A stretch of 6,154 nucleotides of DNA, taken from positions 1-6,154 of the forward strand of contig JAUQXG010000390.1 of NCBI GenBank assembly GCA_030834765.1. Direction: 5' to 3'. The first letter of the stretch is position 1. Every line of letters begins with the position of its first letter. The translations under genes and the position numbers were made by a program. Shown here in pieces: positions 1 through 5,775 of this stretch. Source of the DNA: Lutispora sp. GTDB lineage: Bacteria > Bacillota > Clostridia > Lutisporales > Lutisporaceae. The notes below the pieces were generated by a model. It had not been told where the DNA came from, ran no database searches, and was given only the letters and a program-made list of their open reading frames with translations.

Positions 1-243
1 AAAATCTATTGCATCGTTTATTTCTTCATCCAAGATTAAGGTATTTATTGTTACAAAAACTTTAACGCCTCTAATATTAGCGTATCTTACTGATTTTCGT
101 ATGGTCTCATTATCAAAATTATTAGCAAATGCTCTCGCACTAAATTTTGTTCCTCCTAAATATACGGCATCGGCTCCACTTTCAATAGCGGCTGCCAAAG
201 ATTCGAAGCTTCCTGCAGGGGCCAGTAGTTCAGTTTTATTCAT
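1..243 (-). CDS. U32 family (peptidase-like) protein, N-terminal 81 residues, cut by window edge
   Basis: The frame translates without interruption from ATG 243 to the window edge, giving 81 residues. The start MNKTELLAPAGS and the following SGADAVYLGG (residues 22-31) are the classic N-terminal signature of U32 proteins, followed by FSARAFANNF (34-43). Known U32 members include collagenase-like proteins and, in E. coli, RlhA (23S rRNA C2501 hydroxylation) and UbiU/UbiV; many are not true peptidases. The family cysteines that bind iron-sulfur clusters lie further downstream and cannot be seen here, so the subfamily and reaction stay open. I chose ATG 243 because GGGAG (255-251) lies 7 bases upstream; the in-frame ATG at 249 would be only 1 base from it. 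The gene starts 28 bases after zapA ends, with no terminator between, so the two are probably cotranscribed. Confidence 0.9.
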   Translation of the reverse strand, partial: MNKTELLAPAGSFESLAAAIESGADAVYLGGTKFSARAFANNFDNETIRKSVRYANIRGVKVFVTINTLILDEEINDAIDF

Positions 244-250
244 TCTCATA

Positions 251-255
251 CTCCC
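251..255 (-). promoter_or_regulatory. Ribosome binding site of the U32 gene
   Basis: Minus-strand GGGAG at 255-251. Its 7-base spacing to ATG 243 selects that start over the in-frame ATG at 249, which sits 1 base away and would add only Met-Arg. Confidence 0.7.
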
Positions 256-271
256 AGTCGAATTATAATTA

Positions 272-820
272 TTATTTATTTTTATTGTTTCCTAAATGTT
301 TTTTATAATCAAGTTCTTTCTTTGCTTTTAATAATTCGATTTGACATTCAAAAAATTTATTTTGTAAATCAGTCATATTCTCTTTTGAAACATCTAATTC
401 AAAGCTTAGCTCCTTTATTTGCTCTTCTGCCAGTGCAAGTTCTCTATTTGATTTTACTAATTCCCCCTGAGCTTTATTTAACTCTTTGAATATAGAATCG
501 TATTGATTTTTAACTGCATCCAACTCTAATTTAAGAAAGTCTAATTCTTCTTGAGGTCTTAACATTTCAGCCTCAGCCAATTTATATTTTTCACTTATCT
601 CAAAAAGTTCCTCTTGAGATTTATAAAGTACATCCGCTAAGTTTAGAGAGGTCAAAATTGCAATCATTGTTGAGTTATATCTGAAATTACTCTTTGATAT
701 TTCCTTCATAATATTATCAACTTTTGAAGCAAGTTCTTGAATATATTCCTCGGATTTCTCTCCGATCATAACATAATCATTGCCAAAAATTCTTACTGAC
801 ACTTTTCTCTTATTCTCCAT
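272..820 (-). CDS. zapA: Cell division protein ZapA with long C-terminal coiled coil
   Basis: This 182-residue protein has the ZapA fold signature at its N-terminus: VSVRIFGNDYVMIGEKSEEY (residues 7-26), a following helix (27-42), then a helix with the motif ILTSLNLADVLYK (55-67). ZapA binds FtsZ in the cytoplasm and promotes bundling of protofilaments in the division ring. Family members are often about 85-110 residues. Here residues 68-172 form an additional, highly charged, heptad-like helical region rich in Glu, Lys and Leu, broken once by Pro89, with a short basic/Asn tail (173-182). No signal peptide or membrane segment is visible. The start is ATG 820; an upstream in-frame GTG at 829 overlaps the Shine-Dalgarno sequence and is rejected. 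The position after pheT matches the Firmicute arrangement. The name is secure from the N-terminal domain and context; the tail's role is unknown. Confidence 0.88.
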   Translation of the reverse strand: MENKRKVSVRIFGNDYVMIGEKSEEYIQELASKVDNIMKEISKSNFRYNSTMIAILTSLNLADVLYKSQEELFEISEKYKLAEAEMLRPQEELDFLKLELDAVKNQYDSIFKELNKAQGELVKSNRELALAEEQIKELSFELDVSKENMTDLQNKFFECQIELLKAKKELDYKKHLGNNKNK

Positions 821-828
821 GTATAACA

Positions 829-835
829 CTCCTTT
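829..835 (-). promoter_or_regulatory. Ribosome binding site that fixes the zapA start
   Basis: Minus-strand AAAGGAG at 835-829 is 8 bases from ATG 820. The alternative in-frame GTG (829-827) uses the last G of this site as its first base, so it cannot be the start. This shortens the longest open frame from 185 to 182 residues. Confidence 0.8.
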
Positions 836-854
836 GGATTGAATAAGTATTCTC

Positions 855-891
855 AGTATATATTCTTTTAATTATGTTGTTTTTCCTTCAA
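855..891 (-). promoter_or_regulatory. Weak candidate promoter for zapA-U32
   Basis: The 107 bases between the post-pheT hairpin and ATG 820 should hold a promoter if that hairpin terminates. The best -10 I see is TATACT at 860-855. The nearest good -35 resemblance, TTGAAG at 891-886, is 25 bases away, which is too far for a standard sigma-A promoter, and nothing convincing sits at 17 bases. CATAAT (876-871) is an alternative -10 with an equally poor -35. Treat this as a place to look rather than a firm call. Confidence 0.2.
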
Positions 892-927
892 ATAAACACT
901 TTTTTAAAAAAATATACTTTATATAGG

Positions 928-970
928 ATAAAACAGGATAAAATACATAAAGTATTTTATCCTGTTTTAT
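928..970 (-). terminator. Perfect 19-bp hairpin after pheT, probable terminator
   Basis: Positions 970-952 and 946-928 are exact reverse complements (19 bp) around a 5-base loop (951-947), beginning two bases after the pheT stop codon. Read on the minus strand, a 13-bp core starting CAGGAT and ending ATCCTG is flanked by AAAA on the left and TTTTAT on the right, the A-tract/U-tract layout of an intrinsic terminator. The core has only 5 G-C pairs and the U-run is short, so efficiency may be moderate; a longer T-run follows at 912-901. The symmetry allows function in either direction, but no plus-strand gene is present. Confidence 0.65.
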
Positions 971-972
971 AT

Positions 973-3363
973 TTATTGTCTTAAGCTAGCTCCAATTTGG
1001 TTATAAAGGGAATTTAGTATCTTGTTGTGTACTTTAGAAATATCTTCTTCTGTTAGGGTTTTTTCATCTGATCTATAAATTATTTTATAAGCCATACTTT
1101 TGTATCCTTCTGATACTTGATTACCCTTATATATGTCAAATAATGTTACTTCCTCAACAAGCTTTCCACCTTTATTTTTAACAATCTCCTCAACTTGAGC
1201 TGCAATTATTTCATCTGAAACAACTATAGCAATATCTCTGTCAACTGCTGGGTATTTGGGCAAAGGTTTATATTCTGTGTATAGCCTTGCTTGACTGATA
1301 ATTTCCTCAAAGTTTAATTCTGCCACATATACTCTAATATTTACATTATAATTCGCACTTACATCAGGGTGTATTTCTCCTAAAAAACCAACTCTTTTAT
1401 TGTTTATTAGTAGTTCGGCTGTCCTTCCTGGATGAAAGCTTTCATTATTAGATGGTAATATTCTGTATTTTTCTATTTTTAATTCTTCAAGTAAGTTTTC
1501 GATTGCTCCCTTAAGTCCGAAAAAATCAATGTTTTTTCCATACATGGCCATTGTCAAAGTTTCATATTCATTGGCAAGATCAACCAAAGGAAGTTTCTCA
1601 GCCAAATATATCTTTGATAATTCAAAAAATGCTCCGTCAGATATCTTTTTATTGAAGTTTCTCGATACTACATCCATTATATTTGGAATTATAGTTGTTC
1701 TCATTATACTTTGATCTTCACCTAATGGATTCAATATCTTTATAGCATTACGCAAAGAGTTCTCTACACTTAAATTTATTTTATTATACACATTTGGGCT
1801 AACAAAGGAATAAGTATATGCTTCAAATAACCCCTGTGCTACTAAATTTGTTTTTGCTAAATCAATTATCTTTTGTTTAAAGCTCTTGCCCCCAGGTGTA
1901 GATGTAGAATCCATTAACTTTGAAGGTATATTTTCATAACCATACATCCTTGCAATTTCTTCAATTAAATCTGCTTCACCTTCCACATCATCTCTGTATG
2001 TTGGAATAGTTACTGATATTGTATCAGTTCCAACAGTATCAAAATTCACTCTATTTAATAGCCTCTTGATATCATCCTCATTAATATCTATACCCAGAAG
2101 TTCTTTTACTCTCTTGGCACGCAAGCTAATTATTCTTGATTTCTTTGGTTTTGGGTATATATCTATAGTGCCTCCTATAATTTCTCCAACATTTAATTCT
2201 TCTATAAGGCTGCATGCTCTGTTTAATGCCAAAAGGTTCAGTTCTGTGTCTATTCCCTTTTCGTATCTTGATGAAGCATCTGTTCTTAGTCCCAATTTTT
2301 TAGAAGTTAATCTAATATTTATTGGTTCAAAATTAGCACTTTCAAAAACAATGGTAGTAGTAGTTTCGTCTATTTCCGAATTCTCCCCACCCATTATTCC
2401 AGCAATACCTATTGAATTATTATTATCTGCAATAACAAGCATGGAATCTTCTAATTGTCTGCTCTTCCCATCCAGCGTATTCATAATTTCACCTTGTCTC
2501 GCATTTCGGACTATAATCTTTTTATCTACTAACTTATCATAGTCAAATGCATGCATTGGTTGACCTAACTCTAGCATCACATAATTTGTAATATCTACTA
2601 TGCTATTTTTAGGCCTTAATCCTGATTTAATCAGTCTGTCTTGCATCCATGCCGGAGATTCTATTATCTTAACATTTTTTATTACCTTTGCAGAATATCT
2701 TCTGCACAAAGCTTCATTATCAATCTGAATTTTTATATAACTTGATATATTTTCTTTATTTTCTTTATAGGTCAAGCTAGGATATTTAAACTTTTTATCA
2801 AGTGTTGCCGCTGCTTCTCTCGCTATGCCAATAACGCTCATGCAATCTGGCCTATTATTTGTTATTTCAAATTCTATTACCTTATCGTCGAGGCCCAATA
2901 TCTGTTTGGCATCTGCTCCTAGTTGATATTCTCCATGCAGCAAATATATACCATCAAGCATTTCTTCTGGCACGCTTTCAAGATCCATTCCCAGTTCTTC
3001 CGGTGAACACATCATACCATTGGATTCTACACCTCTAAGCTTTCCTTTTTTAATCTTTACGCCTCCTGGAAGAGTTGATCCATTCAAGGCGACTGGAATA
3101 ATATCTCCTTCTTTTACATTTGTTGCTCCTGTAACAATTTGAACAACCTCTCTACCTACATCAACTTGATTCACAGAAAGCTTATCAGCATCTGGATGTT
3201 TTTCCTGCTTTATTATTTTACCAACAACTACTCCACTAATCTCCTTGCCAAATTCTTCAATGGTTTCAACATTTGAACCTGACATTGTCATAGCATTACC
3301 GAAAGCTTTAGCCTCCACATCTATATCAACATAATCATTTAACCACTTTATAGGGATAAGCAT
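973..3363 (-). CDS. pheT: Phenylalanine--tRNA ligase beta subunit (PheT)
   Basis: With 796 residues, this is full length for bacterial PheT. It pairs with PheS in an alpha2-beta2 cytoplasmic enzyme that charges tRNA-Phe; the beta subunit holds tRNA-binding and editing domains. Domains in order: EMAP/OB-type tRNA-binding domain (about 40-150) with HPDADKL (56-62) and LRGVESNGMMCS (109-120); linker with NNRPDCMSVIGIARE (169-183); B3/B4 editing region (about 210-400) with SIVDITNYVMLELGQPMHAF (254-273), GIMGGENSEI (322-331) and SSRYEKGID (364-372); B5 domain (about 405-480) with IPTYRDDVEGEADLIEEIAR (453-472); catalytic-like core (about 490-690) with NPLGEDQSIMRTT (545-557) and FHPGRTAEL (643-651); C-terminal ferredoxin-fold anticodon-binding domain (about 700-796) starting LPKYPAVDRDIAIVV. 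The ATG has an AAAGGAGAGG site (3380-3371) directly upstream. It lies 19 bases after pheS, in the same transcript. No defect is seen. Confidence 0.98.
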   Translation of the reverse strand: MLIPIKWLNDYVDIDVEAKAFGNAMTMSGSNVETIEEFGKEISGVVVGKIIKQEKHPDADKLSVNQVDVGREVVQIVTGATNVKEGDIIPVALNGSTLPGGVKIKKGKLRGVESNGMMCSPEELGMDLESVPEEMLDGIYLLHGEYQLGADAKQILGLDDKVIEFEITNNRPDCMSVIGIAREAAATLDKKFKYPSLTYKENKENISSYIKIQIDNEALCRRYSAKVIKNVKIIESPAWMQDRLIKSGLRPKNSIVDITNYVMLELGQPMHAFDYDKLVDKKIIVRNARQGEIMNTLDGKSRQLEDSMLVIADNNNSIGIAGIMGGENSEIDETTTTIVFESANFEPINIRLTSKKLGLRTDASSRYEKGIDTELNLLALNRACSLIEELNVGEIIGGTIDIYPKPKKSRIISLRAKRVKELLGIDINEDDIKRLLNRVNFDTVGTDTISVTIPTYRDDVEGEADLIEEIARMYGYENIPSKLMDSTSTPGGKSFKQKIIDLAKTNLVAQGLFEAYTYSFVSPNVYNKINLSVENSLRNAIKILNPLGEDQSIMRTTIIPNIMDVVSRNFNKKISDGAFFELSKIYLAEKLPLVDLANEYETLTMAMYGKNIDFFGLKGAIENLLEELKIEKYRILPSNNESFHPGRTAELLINNKRVGFLGEIHPDVSANYNVNIRVYVAELNFEEIISQARLYTEYKPLPKYPAVDRDIAIVVSDEIIAAQVEEIVKNKGGKLVEEVTLFDIYKGNQVSEGYKSMAYKIIYRSDEKTLTEEDISKVHNKILNSLYNQIGASLRQ

Positions 3364-3382
3364 ATTTTATCCTCTCCTTTCA

Positions 3383-4402
3383 CTAGAATTGGGAAATAAA
3401 TCTTTTATCATTCTCAAACATAAGCCTCAAATCATCAATTCCATATCTTAACATTGAAATTCTATCTAATCCCATACCAAATGCAAATCCAGAATAAATT
3501 TCAGGGTCTATTCCGCAATTAGCAAGAACTTTTGGATGAACCATACCTGCACCAAGAATTTCAATCCATCCTGAATTTTTGCATACACGACAGCCTGCTC
3601 CCTTGCATGCTGCACATGTACAATCCATTTCTGCACTTGGCTCTGTGAATGGAAAATGGTGAGGCCTAAATTTAGTTTTTGTGCTTTCCCCATATAATTG
3701 TTTAGCAAACATATCTAAGGTACCTTTTAGATTTGCCATTGTTATTCCCTTATCTACCACAAGACCCTCTATTTGGTGAAACATCGGAGAATGTGTTGCA
3801 TCTATTTCATCGGCTCTATAAACTCTTCCAGGGGCCAGTATCCTTATTGGAGGTTTTTGTTTCTCCATTGTTCTCACCTGAACAGGTGAAGTCTGTGTTC
3901 TTAAAAGCAAATCCTCATTTATATAAAATGTATCTTGCACATCCCTTGCTGGATGATATTTATTATGATTTAGTGCATCAAAATTATAATAAACCTTCTC
4001 TATCTCTGGGCCTTCTTCAATAGTAAATCCCATACCAATAAAAATTTCTTTTATTTCATCAAGTATCTTAGTCATGGGATGTTTATTTCCAATAGGTTTT
4101 CTTTTAGATGGCATTGTAACATCAATAAATTCGCTTTTCAATCGCTTCTCTAGGTCTTTTCTGTTTAAAAAGTATGCTGTTTGTTCAATTTTCTCATTTA
4201 CATTATCTCTAATTTCATTTGCCAACTGTCCTATTATAGGTCTTTCTTCTTCTGACAAGCCACCCATACCTCTTAAAATCCCAGTTAATTCCCCTTTTTT
4301 GCCTAAATATTTAATTCTTATTTCCTCTAAGCTTTGTATCGTTTCTACTTTTTCCAACTCTCTAAATGACTCTTGCCTAACCTTTTCAAGCTTATCTCTC
4401 AT
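3383..4402 (-). CDS. pheS: Phenylalanine--tRNA ligase alpha subunit (PheS)
   Basis: This is the catalytic subunit of Phe-tRNA synthetase: it activates phenylalanine with ATP and transfers it to tRNA-Phe, working with PheT. Its 339 residues match the bacterial family. Residues 1-90 form the N-terminal tRNA-contacting coiled coil. The class II core follows: motif 1 region [19 protein letters not shown] (108-126), motif 2 region [14 protein letters not shown] (166-179) and [19 protein letters not shown] (192-210), the phenylalanine-pocket stretch [11 protein letters not shown] (250-260), and motif 3 [17 protein letters not shown] (306-322). A five-cysteine cluster (C261, C263, C266, C271, C274) is inserted after the FPFTEPS motif; E. 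coli PheS lacks these cysteines. The ATG has GAAAGGAG 6 bases upstream, right after the T-box terminator's U-run. Expression is expected to rise when tRNA-Phe is uncharged. The call is secure. Confidence 0.98.
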   Translation of the reverse strand: MRDKLEKVRQESFRELEKVETIQSLEEIRIKYLGKKGELTGILRGMGGLSEEERPIIGQLANEIRDNVNEKIEQTAYFLNRKDLEKRLKSEFIDVTMPSKRKPIGNKHPMTKILDEIKEIFIGMGFTIEEGPEIEKVYYNFDALNHNKYHPARDVQDTFYINEDLLLRTQTSPVQVRTMEKQKPPIRILAPGRVYRADEIDATHSPMFHQIEGLVVDKGITMANLKGTLDMFAKQLYGESTKTKFRPHHFPFTEPSAEMDCTCAACKGAGCRVCKNSGWIEILGAGMVHPKVLANCGIDPEIYSGFAFGMGLDRISMLRYGIDDLRLMFENDKRFISQF

Positions 4403-4416
4403 ACTTTTCTCCTTTC

Positions 4417-4457
4417 AAAAAAATTAAACCTTCATCCCTATATAGGGACGAAGGTTT
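4417..4457 (-). terminator. T-box-controlled intrinsic terminator
   Basis: The arms AAACCTTCGTCCCTA (4457-4443) and TAGGGATGAAGGTTT (4440-4426) pair over 15 bp with one G-U, closing a 2-base turn as drawn (4442-4441), followed by AA and seven T (4423-4417). The left arm shares CCCU and UCGU with the antiterminator, so the two structures are mutually exclusive. The U-run abuts the pheS ribosome binding site without covering it, which fits transcriptional rather than translational control. Confidence 0.93.
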
Positions 4458-4473
4458 CCGCGTTGCCACCCTT
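4444..4473 (-). promoter_or_regulatory. T-box sequence and antiterminator element
   Basis: Minus-strand AGGGTGGCAACGCGG (4472-4458) matches the T-box consensus AGGGTGGNACCGCG apart from A for C at one position. It folds like the known antiterminator: AGGG (4472-4469) pairs with CCCU (4447-4444), a 7-base bulge UGGCAAC (4468-4462) follows, and GCGG (4461-4458) pairs with UCGU (4451-4448) using two G-U pairs. The bulge's UGGN captures the tRNA acceptor end NCCA. Here N is C, although tRNA-Phe normally carries A73, which would favour U. Confidence 0.9.
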
Positions 4474-4678
4474 GTTGTTTGCTAAAAAGCAAACCTCTCA
4501 ATATCATAACGGCGTTACCGTCAGAGCCTACTTTTCATATAGTATTCAGCTCTGAATCTTAGGAGTGAACTTCGACTATCGCAAACTGCTTATGCTTTCA
4601 GCCATTGACACAAGCTCTCTTTATGATGCGTACAATTTACTCTCTCCTGCATTGATTATCAAATATAATTTAAAAAAC

Positions 4679-4707
4679 ATTATAACATATTATTTTACAA
4701 TTAACAA
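4679..4707 (-). promoter_or_regulatory. Sigma-A promoter with extended -10 for the pheST T-box transcript
   Basis: Minus-strand TTGTTA (4707-4702) and TATAAT (4684-4679) are separated by 17 bases, and TG at 4687-4686 gives an extended -10 (TGTTATAAT). The -10 is a consensus match and the -35 matches 4 of 6 bases. Transcription would start near 4672, about 25 bases before T-box stem I. The promoter begins 22 bases after the methyltransferase stop codon, so pheST need not depend on read-through. Confidence 0.8.
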
Positions 4708-4729
4708 TATCTACTAAAACTTTTTATGT

Positions 4730-5527
4730 TTATTTCTTTAAAAACAATTCATACATAGCAAGTGATGCTGCTACACTTGCATTCAACGATTCTGCTTTAC
4801 CAGGCATAGGTATTTTGAAAGCTATATCCATAAAATTTTTAGAAGTTTCACTTATTCCGTGGGACTCGCTTCCCACAATAATGGCAGTCTTGTCTTGTCT
4901 TTCTATACTACTTATATCTAAATCTGCATGTGGGTCAGCTCCAATTAATTTAAAGCCAGAGGCTTTTATTTGCTGCAACAGTTCACTTAATTGCAAATTA
5001 TCAATGATTGGTATATGAAAAATAGATCCCATTGTAGATCTTATAGTTTTACTGTTATACAAATCAACACAACCTTTAGATAATAGTATCGCATCAACAT
5101 TAAACGCATCTGCCGTACGAATGATCGTACCTAAATTACCAGGATCTTTTATTCCATCTAAGATTATAATATTCATTTTTTCTTTATCATAACTTATTAA
5201 CTTTGTGTAATCCTTTTTATTTATTACTAGTATAACCCCTTGTGGAGTCTCCATTTCCGAAATGTCTCTAAATAGCTTATGGTTTACAATATAAAAATCG
5301 ACATCAATTGCTTTTAACTCATTCATCAAATCACATAGTTCTTGATTTTCTATATAGTCTTCATTAAAAACTGCAAGCTTTATTGGTTCACTATTACGTA
5401 ATGCTTCGTAACATATCTTAATACCTTCAGCAATATATACACAAAGTTCATCTCTATTCTTTCTTATATGAAGAGATTTTACATATTTAATAATTTTATT
5501 TTGACTGCTGTTTATTATATATTCCAT
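4730..5527 (-). CDS. TrmH/SpoU-family RNA 2'-O-methyltransferase (YsgA-like)
   Basis: This 265-residue protein has the SPOUT fold of 2'-O-ribose methyltransferases that use S-adenosylmethionine. An N-terminal substrate-binding domain covers about residues 25-105 (YIAEGIKICYEAL, ending TPQGVIL). The catalytic knot domain shows motif 1 DPGNLGTIIRTADAF (128-142, with N131 and R137), motif 2 IVGSESHGIS (217-226, with E221) and motif 3 IPMPGKAESLNASVAASLA (239-257, with N249 and S251). The lysine-rich N-terminus (KYVKSLHIRKNR) resembles rRNA-acting members. The gene upstream of pheST in B. subtilis is ysgA, reported as RlmP, which methylates G2553 in the 23S rRNA A-loop; position and architecture make this the best candidate, but other members such as RlmB or TrmH cannot be excluded. 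ATG 5527 fits the family start; its ribosome binding site (AGGA, 4 bases away) is weaker than its neighbours'. Confidence 0.9.
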   Translation of the reverse strand: MEYIINSSQNKIIKYVKSLHIRKNRDELCVYIAEGIKICYEALRNSEPIKLAVFNEDYIENQELCDLMNELKAIDVDFYIVNHKLFRDISEMETPQGVILVINKKDYTKLISYDKEKMNIIILDGIKDPGNLGTIIRTADAFNVDAILLSKGCVDLYNSKTIRSTMGSIFHIPIIDNLQLSELLQQIKASGFKLIGADPHADLDISSIERQDKTAIIVGSESHGISETSKNFMDIAFKIPMPGKAESLNASVAASLAMYELFLKK

Positions 5528-5626
5528 AATATCCTACCCAATCTTCTTTTCTAATTTTCATAGTTTTTCATTACTTCCAGCATTTTTAATATATCCCTTC
5601 TTTAAACTTCTTACTCGATGAAGGTT

Positions 5627-5649
5627 ATATACTTATTGTATAAGTATAT
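5627..5649. repeat. Perfect 10-bp inverted repeat with 3-base centre
   Basis: ATATACTTAT (5627-5636), TGT, then ATAAGTATAT (5640-5649) is an exact dyad. It begins 5 bases downstream of the -10 TATAAT at 5660-5655, so it would cover the start site of a transcript from that promoter. That suits either a repressor operator or a 5'-terminal hairpin in the mRNA. The arms are AT-only except for one C-G pair, so a chance palindrome in AT-rich DNA is a real alternative. Confidence 0.5.
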
Positions 5650-5654
5650 CTTGT

Positions 5655-5685
5655 ATTATACTATTTTAACTTTAATATTATAACA
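5655..5685 (-). promoter_or_regulatory. Candidate promoters of the methyltransferase gene
   Basis: Two overlapping options occur on the minus strand. One is an extended -10, TGTTATAAT (5685-5677), preceded by TTGTTT at 5708-5703 with a long 20-base spacer. The other is TATAAT at 5660-5655 with a weak TTATAA at 5683-5678 and a 17-base spacer. Either would serve the gene independently of rplT, whose terminator lies just upstream. Which one is used cannot be settled from sequence. Confidence 0.5.
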
Positions 5686-5749
5686 TTGTATGATTAGGAA
5701 TAAAACAATTATAATTTTTTTAACAACAATCCTATATATACATACATAT

Positions 5750-5775
5750 AAAAAAAAGACCATTTGGTCTTTTTT
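5750..5775 (-). terminator. Intrinsic terminator of the rplT operon
   Basis: On the minus strand, six A overlapping the rplT stop codon lead into GACC (5769-5766), loop AAAT, GGTC (5761-5758), and eight T (5757-5750). The A-run and U-run extend the stem. Starting inside the stop codon, it should end the transcript carrying rplT before the methyltransferase gene. Confidence 0.9.

Larger units (their letters stand above)
4417..4652 (-). promoter_or_regulatory. T-box riboswitch, tRNA-Phe type, controlling pheS-pheT
   Basis: This leader senses the aminoacylation state of tRNA. Read on the minus strand, stem I opens with AGGAG (4648-4644) followed by GAGAGTA and closes with CTCCT (4565-4561). Just before the closing strand is TTC (4569-4567) followed by A, the expected position and context of the specifier codon; UUC is a Phe codon, matching the downstream genes. 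Inner stem I pairs include CGCA (4630-4627) with TGCG. Stem II pairs TCAGAGC (4555-4549) with GCTCTGA (4527-4521). A stem IIA/B-like element CGGTAACGCCG follows (4520-4510). Stem III is GTTTGCT/AGCAAAC (4494-4477) with a UUUU loop. The T-box sequence and terminator are listed separately. Uncharged tRNA-Phe should stabilise the antiterminator and allow pheST transcription. The outer boundaries are approximate; the identification is firm. Confidence 0.95.
5528..5749 (-). other. Noncoding leader region of the methyltransferase gene
   Basis: This stretch of 222 bases separates the rplT terminator from the methyltransferase ATG. It is very AT-rich and carries the candidate promoters and dyad listed separately, then about 100 bases of leader. 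The only minus-strand mini-frame with a plausible start is a 10-codon one at 5583-5551 (MLEVMKNYEN), preceded by a loose GAAGGGA. I do not call it a gene. No tRNA and no riboswitch known to me is recognisable here. Confidence 0.6.

Noticed and set aside
827..829. GTG start for zapA, adding three residues
   Set aside because: The GTG shares a base with the Shine-Dalgarno sequence AAAGGAG (835-829); ATG 820 has proper 8-base spacing.
901..912. TTTTTTAAAAAA-like palindromic run near the post-pheT hairpin
   Set aside because: It is a low-complexity AT run. It may act as a secondary U-tract, but the symmetry alone is not evidence of a site.
2066..2542. Open frame of 158 codons on the plus strand inside pheT
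   Set aside because: It is antisense to the conserved B3/B4-B5 coding region of pheT, has a Ser/Ile/Leu-rich composition typical of the reverse complement of an AT-rich gene, and no domain I recognise.
3508..3708. A 66-codon minus-strand frame within pheS and other short plus-strand frames at 1529-1714, 3733-4023 and 4815-5018
   Set aside because: All are out-of-frame or antisense shadows of pheT, pheS or the methyltransferase gene; none has an independent context or recognisable product.
4074..4555. Two overlapping plus-strand open frames (about 117 and 60 codons) across the pheS start and T-box
   Set aside because: They are antisense to PheS N-terminal codons and to the structured T-box leader. 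Their content is explained by those features, with no family resemblance.
5551..5583. A 10-codon upstream frame (MLEVMKNYEN) in the methyltransferase leader, as a possible leader peptide
   Set aside because: The ribosome binding site is loose, there is no run of regulatory codons and no attenuator-like pair of hairpins. Short frames like this arise often by chance.
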